Positions 8,163 to 17,448 are shown, counted from the stretch's first letter. The stretch is DNA of 40,661 nt from CF-96 sp036269455 (GCA_036269455.1 DATARS010000111.1:1-40661), one strand, 5' to 3'. Program-made: numbers and translations. The notes: generated by a model not told the origin, from the letters alone.

Positions 8163-9008
8163 GTGGAGCGTGAGGAGGGCCGGTTCGCCGGCGCCGGCGG
8201 GGTCGAGCTCTTCGAGCAGGCGTGGCTGCCCGCGGGCGAGCCGCGGGCGGTGGTGGTGATCGCCCACGGCGCCGGCGAGCACTCCGGCCGCTACCTCCAC
8301 GTCGCCGAGCGGCTGGTGTCGGCGGGCTATGCCGCCCACGCGCTCGACCACCGCGGCCACGGCCGCTCCGCCGGGCGGCGGGCGCTGATCGACCGCCTCG
8401 CGCACGCCGTCGCCGACCTCGACACCGGCATCGTCCGGGCGGCGGAGCGCCACCCCGGCCGGCCGGTCTTCCTGCTCGGCCACAGCATGGGCGGGTGCAT
8501 CGCGCTCGCCCACGCGCTGCGCCACGGCGCACGGCTCGACGGGCTGCTGCTCTCCGGGGCGGTGGCCCGGCTCGACGCCCCGGCGGTGCTGAAGCTCGCC
8601 GTTCGCGGCCTCTCCCGGGTGGCCCCGGCGCTCGGCGCGGTCGCCGTCGACCCCGCCCTGGTGAGCCGCGATCCGGCGGTGGTCGCCGCCTACCGCGCCG
8701 ATCCGCTGGTCTTCCACGGGAGGCTGCCGGCGCGCACCCTGGCGGAGATGTCCGCCGCCGCCGACGGCTTCCCCGCGGCGGTGCCGGCGCTGCGCCTGCC
8801 CATCCTGGTGATGCACGGCGGCGCCGACGCCATCGTTCCCGCGGCGGGGAGCCGGATGGTGCACGAGCGCTGCGGGTCCGCCGATCGCACCCTGCGGATC
8901 TACGACGGGCTGTACCACGAGATCCTCAACGAGCCCGAGCAGGCGACCGTGCTCGCCGACGTGACCGGGTGGCTCGACGCGCACACCGATGGAGGGCGGA
9001 CAGCATGA
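8163..9008 (+). CDS. Alpha/beta hydrolase, monoacylglycerol-lipase type
   Basis: Serine hydrolase resembling monoacylglycerol lipases/lysophospholipases, which release fatty acid from monoacylglycerol. The 281-aa protein has an oxyanion-type HGAGEHSGRY (35-44), the nucleophile elbow GHSMGG (Ser108), the acid Asp222 in HGGADAIV and catalytic His252 in YHEILNE: a full triad. The HG-GEHS-RY and LDHRGHGRS motifs are those of the MGLL/Serine aminopeptidase S33 group. No signal peptide, so cytoplasmic or lipid-body associated. GTG start follows a candidate leaderless promoter; the stop overlaps the acyl-CoA ligase start as ATGA. Next to the ligase, it would recycle fatty acids to acyl-CoA. Confidence 0.88.
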   Translation: MEREEGRFAGAGGVELFEQAWLPAGEPRAVVVIAHGAGEHSGRYLHVAERLVSAGYAAHALDHRGHGRSAGRRALIDRLAHAVADLDTGIVRAAERHPGRPVFLLGHSMGGCIALAHALRHGARLDGLLLSGAVARLDAPAVLKLAVRGLSRVAPALGAVAVDPALVSRDPAVVAAYRADPLVFHGRLPARTLAEMSAAADGFPAAVPALRLPILVMHGGADAIVPAAGSRMVHERCGSADRTLRIYDGLYHEILNEPEQATVLADVTGWLDAHTDGGRTA

Positions 9009-10792
9009 GCAGCCTCGACGTGCGCAGCCTCTGCGAGGCCTTTCAGCGCACCGCCGCCGCCCATCCCGACACGGTGGCGCTGCGCTCGCTCGGCGGCGCC
9101 ACCCGGATCACCTGGGGCGAGTACGCGGCCCGGGTGCGGCGCATCGCCGGCGGACTCCACGGGCTGGGCGTCCGCCACGGCGACACCGTGTCGCTGATGA
9201 TGAGCAACCGCCCGGAGTTCAACGTCTGCGACACCGCGACGATGCACCTGGGCGCGGCGCCGTTCTCCGTCTACAACACCCTGCCCGCGGAGCAGATCGT
9301 CCACCTCTTCCGCAACGCCGGCAACCGGGTCGCCATCTGCGAGGCGCAGTACGTCGAGCGGGTGCGCACCGCCGCCGCGGGCTCGGCGGTCGAGCACATC
9401 GTCTGCGTCGACGGCGCCCCCGACGGCACGCTCGCGCTCGAGCGCCTCGAGGCGGACGATCCCGGCGACCTCGACCTCGAGGCGGCCTGGCGCCGGGTGG
9501 AGCCGTCGGACCTGCTCACCCTGATCTACACCTCCGGCACCACCGGGCCGCCGAAGGGGGTCGAACTCACCCACGCCAACATGCTCGCCCAGCTCCGCGC
9601 CACCAGCGCGCTGCTGCCCGTGGTCCCCGGCGACTGCTCGATCTCCTACCTGCCCTCGGCGCACATCGCCGACCGCTGGGCGTCGCACTACACCGGGATG
9701 GCGATGGGGGTGGAGGTCACCAGCTGCCCCGATCCTCGCGCCGTGGCCGCGGCGCTCCCCGAGGTGCGGCCGACGATCTGGGGCGCGGTGCCGCGGGTGT
9801 GGGAGCGCCTCTATGCGGCGCTCGAGGCGGGGCTGGCGACCACCCCCGACGAGGAGCGGCGGCGGGCGATGCGCTGGGCGCTCGACACCGGGGTGCGCCG
9901 GGTGCGCGCCGAGCAGGCCGAGCTCGCCGGCGAGGGCCCGGGTCCCGACGCCGGGCTGCTCGCCGAGTCGAGCCGCGCCGACGAGCTGGTGCTCGAGCCG
10001 CTGCGCCGGCGCCTCGGCCTCGACCGGGCGCGCTGGCTGGTGTCCGGCGCGGCGCCGATCGCCGCCGAGCTCCTGGAGTACTTCGGCGCCCTGGGCCTGC
10101 CCATCCTCGAGCTCTGGGGGATGTCGGAGATCTCCTGCTGCGGCACCGTCAATCCCCCGGGCCGGGCCCGCATCGGCACCGTCGGCGTGGCCCTGGAGGG
10201 GATCGAGGTGACCACCGCCGAGGACGGCGAGCTGCTGGTCCGCGGCGGCATGGTGATGCGCGGCTATCGCAACGAGCCGGAGAAGACCGCCGAGGCGATC
10301 GACTCCGAGGGCTGGCTGCACACCGGCGACATCGCCACCATCGACGGCTCCGGCTACATCCGCATCGTCGATCGCAAGAAGGAGCTCATCATCAACGCCG
10401 CCGGCAAGAACATGTCGCCGGCGAACATCGAGAGCACCCTGAAGACCGCCAGCCCGCTGATCGGCCAGGCGGTGTGCATCGGCGACCGCCGCCCCTACAA
10501 CACCGCCCTGCTGGTGCTCGACCCCGACGGCGCCGCCGCCTGGGCGCAGGCCAGGGGGCGGGACGGCGCGAGCCTGACCGACCTCGCCGCCGACGCCGAG
10601 GTCCGCGCTGCGCTCGAGGCGGCGGTCGAGGCCGCCAACCAGCGGCTGGCGCGGGTGGAGCAGATCAAGCGCTTCGCCGTCCTCCCCGAGAACTGGGAGC
10701 CCGGGGGCGACGAGCTCACTCCGACGATGAAGTTGAAGCGCCGGCCGATCGCGGAGAAGTACGCCGCGGCGATCGAGGCGCTCTACGCCTGA
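9005..10792 (+). CDS. Long-chain fatty acyl-CoA ligase (FadD15-like AMP-binding enzyme)
   Basis: Activates long-chain fatty acids to acyl-CoA through an acyl-adenylate. The 595-aa product shows the ATP-binding A3 motif YTSGTTGPPKG (175-185), ELWGMSEIS, HTGDIATID and the hinge region IVDRKKELIINAAGKN, and a C-terminal MKLKRRPI with the catalytic Lys. Length and motif order match the eukaryote-like long-chain ligases typified by mycobacterial FadD15. The ATG at 9005 overlaps the lipase stop and has a good GGAGGGCGG ribosome site about 6-9 nt upstream. The 3' end overlaps, tail to tail, 77 bp of the convergent HAD-PlsC gene. Confidence 0.92.
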   Translation: MSSLDVRSLCEAFQRTAAAHPDTVALRSLGGATRITWGEYAARVRRIAGGLHGLGVRHGDTVSLMMSNRPEFNVCDTATMHLGAAPFSVYNTLPAEQIVHLFRNAGNRVAICEAQYVERVRTAAAGSAVEHIVCVDGAPDGTLALERLEADDPGDLDLEAAWRRVEPSDLLTLIYTSGTTGPPKGVELTHANMLAQLRATSALLPVVPGDCSISYLPSAHIADRWASHYTGMAMGVEVTSCPDPRAVAAALPEVRPTIWGAVPRVWERLYAALEAGLATTPDEERRRAMRWALDTGVRRVRAEQAELAGEGPGPDAGLLAESSRADELVLEPLRRRLGLDRARWLVSGAAPIAAELLEYFGALGLPILELWGMSEISCCGTVNPPGRARIGTVGVALEGIEVTTAEDGELLVRGGMVMRGYRNEPEKTAEAIDSEGWLHTGDIATIDGSGYIRIVDRKKELIINAAGKNMSPANIESTLKTASPLIGQAVCIGDRRPYNTALLVLDPDGAAAWAQARGRDGASLTDLAADAEVRAALEAAVEAANQRLARVEQIKRFAVLPENWEPGGDELTPTMKLKRRPIAEKYAAAIEALYA

Positions 10793-12329
10793 CCGGCGCG
10801 GAGGCGGCGCCGTTGCCGGCGGGGGGCTCGACCGCGACCTCGACCTCGGCCGCCGCCGGGGCGCGCCGCCGGGCGCGGCCGGCGAGCTCGCGGCTGCCGC
10901 CGTCGGGCCAGTCGTCCAGGGTGGCGCGGTACCGGCGTTCGAGGTCCGCGATGTGCCGGGGCAGGTCCTCGACCCGCCAGCCGGCGGTGGGGACCGGCGG
11001 CAGCACGACCACGTCGACGGTGCCGGGCCGCACCAGGAAGGAGCCCCGCCACATCACCTCGCCGGCGTTGCGGATGACGATCGGGACGACCGGCACCCCG
11101 GCCTGCATCGCCAGGTGGAAGGCGCCCTTCTTGAAGCGTCCGAGACGCGGCGTCACCGAGCGGGTGCCCTCGGGGGAGATCGCCAGCGAGACGCCGCTGC
11201 GCAGCTTCTCGACCGCGGGCTCGAGTGCCGCCCTCGCCTGCGCGGTGTTGCCGCGGTCGACGTAGGCGACCTGGGCGACGTAGCCGAGCAGGGCGAACCG
11301 CGGATCGCGCGACGCCTCGATCTTGGCCACCCCGGTGAGGTCGCGGCGCACCAGGTTGGCGACGATGGGCACGTCCATCGAGCTCTGGTGGTTGAAGATG
11401 AAGACCGCGGGCCGGTGGCTCCAGAGGTGCTCCTCGCCGGTGACGTTGAGGCGCACCCCGGCGAGCGCCAGGGCGACGTCCGAGCCCACCGAGGTGGCGA
11501 GGTTGGCGGCGTCGCGGCGGCTGCCGTTGAGCAGCCCCAGCCCGAGGCCGACCGCGCCGGCGACGCCGAGGCCGGTGAGCGCGGCCCCGGTGCGGACCAG
11601 CTGCTCGACGCCGGGCCGGCCGCGGGAGGCGAAGCGCACGATCGGCCAGCCCCGCCGCATCGCCATCCGGCGCAGGCCGTCCTGCGGGTTGAGCGGGCGG
11701 GGCAGGCCGACGCTCTCGAGGAAGGGCACGTCCTCGTCGCCGTTGGCGTAGCCGTAGCTGGCGGCGAGGTCGACGCCGTGGCGCTGGGCGAACTCCCGCA
11801 CCGCGTTCGCCTTGCCCTCGCCCCAGAGCACCGGCCCGAGCACCCTGCCGGTGATGATCCCGCGCACCACCTCGACCCGCGAGGTCAGCAGGTGGTCGAA
11901 GCCGAGGTCGCTGGCGAGCGGCGCCGCCTGGTACGGGGTCGCCGAGGAGGCGAGCACCAGGGTGTGGCCGGCGCGCTGGTGGGCGCGCACCAGCTCGCGC
12001 GCCTCGGGGTAGACCATCCCGGCGATGCGCTGGACGAAGAGGCGCTGACCGAGCTCGGAGAGCTCGTCCTCGGAGTGGCCCGCCATCGCCTGGGCGGCGA
12101 TCCGCATCAGCCCGCCCACGTCGGCACCGCGCAGGCCCATCTCCGCGCCGGCGATCAGGGTGCTGGCGATCTCGCGGGGGCTCACCTGCCGCTTGCGCAG
12201 GCGGTCGAGGTAGAAGACGGTCGCCGAGTAGCCGGCGATCAGGGTGCCGTCGAAGTCGAAGAAGGCGCCGATCGAGGGTCCGGTGGGGCCCTTCTCGACC
12301 TCGGCGATGCGCGCGTCCAGGCCGCTCAC
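10716..12329 (-). CDS. HAD-IB phosphatase / 1-acylglycerol-3-phosphate acyltransferase fusion
   Basis: Bifunctional 537-aa protein. Residues 18-215 are a HAD-IB phosphatase (SerB/CicA type): DFDGTL with Asp25/Asp27, motif II LASSAT (Ser128/129), Lys173, and GDEDVPFLE (Asp198/Asp200). Residues 245-268 are a hydrophobic Gly/Leu segment. Residues 290-470 are a PlsC acyltransferase with NHQSSMD (His314, Asp319) and SPEGTRS (about 385-391). The last about 55 residues are Pro/Ala/Arg-rich and overlap the end of the ligase gene. GTG start overlaps the plsB stop (GTGA). The layout and its neighbour match mycobacterial Rv2483c/Rv2482c. The PlsC half makes phosphatidic acid; the HAD substrate is unknown. 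Confidence 0.9.
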   Translation of the reverse strand: MSGLDARIAEVEKGPTGPSIGAFFDFDGTLIAGYSATVFYLDRLRKRQVSPREIASTLIAGAEMGLRGADVGGLMRIAAQAMAGHSEDELSELGQRLFVQRIAGMVYPEARELVRAHQRAGHTLVLASSATPYQAAPLASDLGFDHLLTSRVEVVRGIITGRVLGPVLWGEGKANAVREFAQRHGVDLAASYGYANGDEDVPFLESVGLPRPLNPQDGLRRMAMRRGWPIVRFASRGRPGVEQLVRTGAALTGLGVAGAVGLGLGLLNGSRRDAANLATSVGSDVALALAGVRLNVTGEEHLWSHRPAVFIFNHQSSMDVPIVANLVRRDLTGVAKIEASRDPRFALLGYVAQVAYVDRGNTAQARAALEPAVEKLRSGVSLAISPEGTRSVTPRLGRFKKGAFHLAMQAGVPVVPIVIRNAGEVMWRGSFLVRPGTVDVVVLPPVPTAGWRVEDLPRHIADLERRYRATLDDWPDGGSRELAGRARRRAPAAAEVEVAVEPPAGNGAASAPVRRRAPRSPRRTSPRSAGASTSSSE

Positions 12330-14602
12330 CGGTGCGTCCCCACCAGGGCGAGCTCGCGGACCCGCTCGAGCCGGTGGACCACCCCGGCGAGCTCGGCGGC
12401 GAGGGCGGCGCGGCCCTCGGCGACGGGCTCGCGGCCGGGGTCGACGAGGTCGCGGTTGGCGGCGAGCTGCAGCCCGGTGCGGAAGAGCTCGGTGGAGATC
12501 GCCTCGGGGCTGCGCAGCCGCTGCTGGAGCCGCCGCTGACGGGCGTCGCCGAGGCATTCGCGCAGGAACGCGCGCTCGTCGATCGGGCTGCGCGGATCGC
12601 GGGCGGCGAGACGGTCGGCGACCACCTGGTAGGCCTCGAAATAGGGGCGGACGATGCGGTGGGCGACGAGCATCCGGGTGCTCGCCAGGGTCGCCAGGAT
12701 CGCCTCGGGGTCGCCGGCGTGGCGCTCCCAGTCGGGGTCGGCGGCGGAGAGCTCCTCGCGCAGCTCCTGGGCGAAGGCGCCCTTGCCGGCGAAGAAGAAC
12801 TCGAACTTCAGCAGGTCGCGCAGGCGCAGGGCCTCCTGCCAGGCGCCCTCCATCGGGTCGGCGAAGGGTTCGTCGGCACAGCGCACGGCGATCAGCTCGA
12901 CGATCGAGCGGCTGACGAAGAAGTGGGCGATGCCGTTGCGGTAGAAGGCGGCCTCGAGGTGGCGCGAGGGCGCCACCCGCCACACCGGCTCGACCCCCTC
13001 GGCGAAGCGCTCGGCGAGGTCCTGGTGCTGCAGCTGCTCGAGCGCGCGGCGCACGGCTCGGGGCTCGGTGGAGGTCGCGCCCTCGGTGGTGGGCAGGCCG
13101 CGGCGCTCGACGTAGGCGCAGAACGGCGCCAGGCTGGCGCGGATCTCGTCGAGGGTGAGCGCCCGGTCCTCGGCGCCGAGCAGCGCCAGGGTGGCGAGCG
13201 AGGGCGCGGTCACCGGGGTGGCCGTGTTGATCCGGCGCAGCACCTCGAAGGCGAGCTTCTCGACGGTGTGGCCGCCGCGGCTGCCGTTGCTGCTCGCGCT
13301 CATGCCCTCGCGGAGCGAGAGCGGCTCGCCGAAGCGCAGGTGGACGACGCTGCGGGTCTTCGACTGCTGGCGGAGGTAGCGCACCAGCCAGCCCACCCCC
13401 TCGCTCTGCTTGGCGCCGCCGGTGCCCTCGGCGGCCATGGCGCCGACCTCGGGAAGGTGCTCGTAGACGATCGAGGTGGGCACCAGCATGACGTCCTCCG
13501 CGGCGCCCTCGAGCACCGCCTCGACAAGGTAGGCGAGCAGGCCCAGCTTCGGGGGACGCAGCTTGCCGGTGCGGGTGCGGCCGCCCTCGATGTACCACTC
13601 GAGGTTGAAGCGCTTGCGCACCAGGTAGCCGACGTATTCGCGCAGGGTGAGCTTGTAGACGGGGTTGTCGCGAATGTTGCGGCGGATGAAGACGTAGCCG
13701 CTGCGCCGCGCCATCGTGCCGATCGGCCAGAAGGCGACGTTGACCCCGCCGAGCACGTGGTTGGGGGCGAACCCGTTGGCGTGGAGCGCGGTGCGCAGCA
13801 CCAGCGGGTCGACGTAGGAGCGGTGGCTGGGGAGGAAGACCAGCGCCCGGCGCCGGCCGAGCTCGCGCAGCTCCTCGAGGCGGGCGGGGTCGACCTCGAT
13901 CTCCGAGCCCCGAAGCGCGACCCGGACCAGCTGCTCCCAGGCGTCGATGGCGAGCCGGCTCGAGCTCGCCGCCATCTCTCCCAGGTACTCGGAGGCCTCG
14001 GCGAGCACCTCCGCCTCGGTGCGGTCGAGCCGCCGGGCCAGCTCGGCGGCGCGCTCACGGAAGCGCGCACTCGCGGTGATCTCGTCGCGGACCAGCCGCG
14101 GCACCTTGTACCGGTCGCCGACGAGCCGGCGCTCGGAGCGCTCGAGGGCGAGCACCGCCTGGCGGCGCACGAAACCGGCGAACTCCTCACCGCCGCCTCC
14201 GTTGGTGCCCTGCTCGAAGCGGCTGCGCAGCGCGCTCACCGTCGCCGGGTCGCCGGCGACGACGCGGCGTCGCTCGGGGTCGCGGCGGAGGATGCGCGCC
14301 TGCTCCAGCAGATCGGCCACTCCCGCCGCGCGCTCGGCGCCGGTGCGCTCGCGGGGCAGCCAGGTGACCCGCACCGGCACCACCTGGGGATCGGCGCCGG
14401 CCTCGCCCAGGCGCGAGCCGAGGCTGCGGTCGTCGGCGTCGACGACGGCGACCCGGTCGCCGAGCGCGGCGCGCCGGTCGCCGACCCAGGCGTCGAGCAG
14501 CCCCCGCTCGGCGGCGCTCGAGGCGAAGCGCAGGACGACCAGGCCGCCGGTGCCGGGAGGCGTCGCCGGGGAGGGCTCTGCGGTGGGGACGGCACGGGAC
14601 AC
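12326..14602 (-). CDS. plsB: Glycerol-3-phosphate 1-O-acyltransferase
   Basis: First committed step of glycerolipid synthesis: acyl transfer to sn-1 of glycerol-3-phosphate. The 758-aa protein has HRSYVDP (His260, Asp265), a glycine-rich GVNVAFWPIG block, FIRR (305-308), and EGGRTRTGKLRPPKLG (339-354): acyltransferase blocks I-IV in order and of the PlsB, not PlsY, type. Length resembles mycobacterial PlsB2. The frame opens to 14716, but that would run into dinG; I prefer GTG 14602, which has a TAGACT box 10 nt upstream. It is translated just ahead of the HAD-PlsC fusion, so successive acylation steps are coupled. Confidence 0.9.
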   Translation of the reverse strand: MSRAVPTAEPSPATPPGTGGLVVLRFASSAAERGLLDAWVGDRRAALGDRVAVVDADDRSLGSRLGEAGADPQVVPVRVTWLPRERTGAERAAGVADLLEQARILRRDPERRRVVAGDPATVSALRSRFEQGTNGGGGEEFAGFVRRQAVLALERSERRLVGDRYKVPRLVRDEITASARFRERAAELARRLDRTEAEVLAEASEYLGEMAASSSRLAIDAWEQLVRVALRGSEIEVDPARLEELRELGRRRALVFLPSHRSYVDPLVLRTALHANGFAPNHVLGGVNVAFWPIGTMARRSGYVFIRRNIRDNPVYKLTLREYVGYLVRKRFNLEWYIEGGRTRTGKLRPPKLGLLAYLVEAVLEGAAEDVMLVPTSIVYEHLPEVGAMAAEGTGGAKQSEGVGWLVRYLRQQSKTRSVVHLRFGEPLSLREGMSASSNGSRGGHTVEKLAFEVLRRINTATPVTAPSLATLALLGAEDRALTLDEIRASLAPFCAYVERRGLPTTEGATSTEPRAVRRALEQLQHQDLAERFAEGVEPVWRVAPSRHLEAAFYRNGIAHFFVSRSIVELIAVRCADEPFADPMEGAWQEALRLRDLLKFEFFFAGKGAFAQELREELSAADPDWERHAGDPEAILATLASTRMLVAHRIVRPYFEAYQVVADRLAARDPRSPIDERAFLRECLGDARQRRLQQRLRSPEAISTELFRTGLQLAANRDLVDPGREPVAEGRAALAAELAGVVHRLERVRELALVGTHR

Positions 14603-14612
14603 GAGACCGTCG

Positions 14613-14618
14613 AGTCTA
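14613..14618 (-). promoter_or_regulatory. Candidate -10 box for plsB (leaderless spacing)
   Basis: On the minus strand TAGACT ends 10 nt before the GTG at 14602. It shares a 59-bp divergent region with the dinG -10 box. No clear -35 or ribosome site. Confidence 0.3.
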
Positions 14619-14646
14619 TCCGCAAGGGTGGCTGACGACCCGAACG

Positions 14647-14652
14647 TACAAT
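14647..14652 (+). promoter_or_regulatory. Candidate leaderless -10 box for dinG and the downstream chain
   Basis: TACAAT, one base from the TATAAT consensus, ends 9 nt before the GTG at 14662, with no Shine-Dalgarno between. It is the only evident promoter for the eight overlapping genes that follow. No recognisable -35. Confidence 0.5.
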
Positions 14653-14661
14653 CGGGCCACC

Positions 14662-17448
14662 GTGCCTGCCGCCGACTTCGTCGCCTTCGACCTCGAGACC
14701 ACCGGGCTGTCCCCACGGAGCGACCGGATCATCGAGATCGCCGGGGTGCGCTTCGGCCGCGACCTCCGCGTGGTCGACCGCCTCGACCTGATCGTCGACC
14801 CGGGCGTGCCCGTCCCGCTCGCGGTGCAGCGGCTCACCGGGCTCGGCGACGCCGAGGTCAACGGTGCGCCGTCCGGGGTCGAGGGCGCCGCCCAGCTCGC
14901 CGAATTCTGCGAGGGCGCCCGGCTCGTCGCCCACGGCGCCGCCTTCGACCTCGCCTTCTGCGCCGCCCTGGTCCCCGGGGCCTTCGGCGGCCGCACCGTG
15001 CTCGACACCCTCGAGCTCGCCCGGATCCTGCTGCCGCTGGCGCCGAGCCACAGCCTGCCGCTGCTCAGCGCGGCGCTCGGCATCGAGCACCGCCGGCCGC
15101 ACCGCGCCGACAGCGACGCCGAGGCCACCCGCCTGCTCTTCACCCACCTGGTCGAGATCGCCGAGGCGCTGCCGGCGCGGCTGCTGGCGACGATGCGCGA
15201 GCTGGTCGCCTCCATCCGCGGACCGCTGCGCGACTTCCTCGTCGAGGTGGTCGGCGGCGACGGCTCGGCGGAGGTGCCCTGGGAGGTCGGCTCGGCGCGC
15301 AGCCGCGGCCTGCGCCCGGCGATCGACCTCGACGCGGTCGCGGCCGCGCCCGGCGGGACCCTGGCGGCGGCGTCGGTCGAGCTGCTCGGGCCCTCCGGCC
15401 CGCTCGCCGGCGCCGAGGGATACGAGTACCGCGAGCCGCAGCTGCAGATGGCGCGCGCCGTCGCCCAGACCCTGGAGCGCTCCGGCCGCCTCCTCGTCGA
15501 GGCGGGCACGGGGACGGGCAAGTCGCTCGCCTACCTGGTGCCGCTCGCCCTCTGGGCGCGGCGCACCGGGCGGCGCGCGGTGGTGGCGACCCACACCATC
15601 AACCTCCAGGAGCAGCTCGCCGACCGCGAGCTGCCCACCGTCTCCCGGCTGCTCGGCACCCGGGTCGACCACGCGGTCCTCAAGGGGCGGCAGCACTACC
15701 TCTCGCTGCGGCGCTGGGAGCGCTTCCTCGCCACCCCCGACCACGGCGGGCACGGCCTGGGGCTGGAGACGCTGCGCTTCAAGCTCAAGCTGCTCTGCTG
15801 GCTCGCCCAGACCGAGATCGGCGACCGCGCCGAGCTGCGCCTCGCCGGCTCCGAGGAGGCGCTCTGGGAGCGGGTGCAGTCGGACGCCGGCGACTGCCTC
15901 GGCGGCGCCTGCGCCAACTGGCGCGACGCCCGCTGCTTCATGGTGGCGGCCCGGCGCGCCGCCGCCGACGCCGACCTGGTGATCACCAACCACGCCCTGC
16001 TCCTCGCCGACGCCGAGCGCCAGGGGCAGGTGCTCACCGCCTACTCCGCGCTCGTGGTCGACGAGGCCCACCGCCTCGAGGAGGCGGCGACCCGCCAGCT
16101 GGGCTGCGAGCTGCGCGCCGCGGCGGTGCTCGCCGTGCTCGACCGCCTCCACCAGGAGGACGGGAGCGAGCTCGACGCCGCGCTCGCCCGCGGCCGCGAG
16201 GCGACCCAGCGGCTCTTCGGCGACGTCAAGGGCTTCATCGGCACCGCGCTCGGCACCGACCATCCCGGCAACGCCACCCTCGGGCTCACCGAGGAGATGC
16301 GCGCCGGCCCCGGCTTCGTCATCCTCGAGCGCTCCGCGCTCCACGCCCGGGCGCGGCTGCGCGAGGCGGCGGCGGCGCTGCGGGCGGCCCAGGGGGAGGG
16401 CGGGCTGCAGGCCGCGCTCCTGCCCCAGCCGGAGCGCGCCGACGAGGAGCTCGAGCTCGCCGCCGGCAGCGTCGAGGACGCCGCCGCGGTCGTCGACCGG
16501 GTGCTCTGCACGCCGGTGGCGGGGAGCGTCTGCTGGCTCGAGCTCCGCGCCGAGCAGGCCGAGCTCCACGAGGCGCCGCTGCAGGTCGGCGAGCGGCTGA
16601 GCGGCGGCGTCTTCGACCGGGTCGACGCCACCGTGCTCACCTCGGCGACGCTCTCGGTCGGGGGCTCGGTCGACTTCGTGCGCGGCCGCACCGGGGTGGG
16701 GGAGGGGACCGAGACGCTGGTGCTGCCCAGCCCCTTCGACTTCCTCTCCCAGGCGCTCTGCGTCCTCGCCACCGACGTGCCCCCCCACGACGACCCCGCC
16801 CACTCGATCGCGCTCGCCGACCTCGCCGCCGGGGTGGCGGTGCGCCTCGGCGGGCGCACCCTGGTGCTCTTCACCGGCTACGCGCCGCTGCGCAGCGTCC
16901 ACGCGCTGCTGACCACGCGCATGGAGGCACAGGGGATCGCGGTGCTGGGCCAGGGCCTCGACGGCACCCGCCGCCAGGTTCTGTCCAGCTTCGTCAAGAA
17001 CACGCGAAGCGTGCTGCTCGGCACCACCTCGTTCTGGGAGGGGATCGACATCCCCGGCGACGCGCTCAGCTGCGTGATCATCGCCAAGCTGCCCTTCCAG
17101 GTGCCCTCCGACCCGCTGGTGGCGGCACGTGGGGCGCTGCTCCGCGACCCGTTCGGCGAGCTGGCCCTGCCCACCGCGGTGCTGCGGCTGCGCCAGGGAT
17201 TCGGCCGGCTGATCCGGCGGAGCGCCGACCGCGGCGCGGTGGTCCTCTGCGACCCGCGGCTCGACAGCCGCGACTACGGCCCCACCTTCCTGCGCGCCCT
17301 CCCCGAGGCGCTGATCGTCCGCGAGCCCGCCGACGGGGTGCCGCGGATGGTCGAGGAGTTCGTCACCTCCGGCACCGTCCCCGAGGGTGCGCGTCCGCGC
17401 GGGGTGCTCGAGGAGGTGGCCCACTCCGGCCACGACGACGCCGCGTGA
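14662..17448 (+). CDS. dinG: DinG-family helicase with N-terminal DnaQ-type exonuclease
   Basis: Superfamily 2 DNA helicase with a proofreading-like nuclease, probably active in repair or R-loop/recombination intermediates. The 928-aa protein starts with a DEDD exonuclease (FDLETTGLSP, Asp10 and Glu12), followed by helicase motifs: Walker A GTGTGKS (about 283-289) and DEAH box VVDEAH (about 465-470), and C-terminal QGFGRLIRRSADRGAVV. Between Walker A and DEAH is a Cys cluster, CLGGACANWRDARC (about 412-425), in the place of the iron-sulphur domain of XPD/DinG helicases. GTG start behind TACAAT; stop overlaps the nitrilase gene as GTGA. Fusion order matches Gram-positive DinG proteins. Confidence 0.9.
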   Translation: MPAADFVAFDLETTGLSPRSDRIIEIAGVRFGRDLRVVDRLDLIVDPGVPVPLAVQRLTGLGDAEVNGAPSGVEGAAQLAEFCEGARLVAHGAAFDLAFCAALVPGAFGGRTVLDTLELARILLPLAPSHSLPLLSAALGIEHRRPHRADSDAEATRLLFTHLVEIAEALPARLLATMRELVASIRGPLRDFLVEVVGGDGSAEVPWEVGSARSRGLRPAIDLDAVAAAPGGTLAAASVELLGPSGPLAGAEGYEYREPQLQMARAVAQTLERSGRLLVEAGTGTGKSLAYLVPLALWARRTGRRAVVATHTINLQEQLADRELPTVSRLLGTRVDHAVLKGRQHYLSLRRWERFLATPDHGGHGLGLETLRFKLKLLCWLAQTEIGDRAELRLAGSEEALWERVQSDAGDCLGGACANWRDARCFMVAARRAAADADLVITNHALLLADAERQGQVLTAYSALVVDEAHRLEEAATRQLGCELRAAAVLAVLDRLHQEDGSELDAALARGREATQRLFGDVKGFIGTALGTDHPGNATLGLTEEMRAGPGFVILERSALHARARLREAAAALRAAQGEGGLQAALLPQPERADEELELAAGSVEDAAAVVDRVLCTPVAGSVCWLELRAEQAELHEAPLQVGERLSGGVFDRVDATVLTSATLSVGGSVDFVRGRTGVGEGTETLVLPSPFDFLSQALCVLATDVPPHDDPAHSIALADLAAGVAVRLGGRTLVLFTGYAPLRSVHALLTTRMEAQGIAVLGQGLDGTRRQVLSSFVKNTRSVLLGTTSFWEGIDIPGDALSCVIIAKLPFQVPSDPLVAARGALLRDPFGELALPTAVLRLRQGFGRLIRRSADRGAVVLCDPRLDSRDYGPTFLRALPEALIVREPADGVPRMVEEFVTSGTVPEGARPRGVLEEVAHSGHDDAA

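Noticed and set aside
7601..8173. 190-codon plus-strand frame over the hypothetical gene
   Set aside because: Composition (Gly/Val/Glu-rich) is that of an antisense shadow; the minus-strand frame has natural composition and a ribosome site.
14236..17433. Open frame of 1065 codons on the minus strand
   Set aside because: Gly/Glu/Leu/His-rich antisense of dinG and plsB; no domain, and both overlapped genes are certain.
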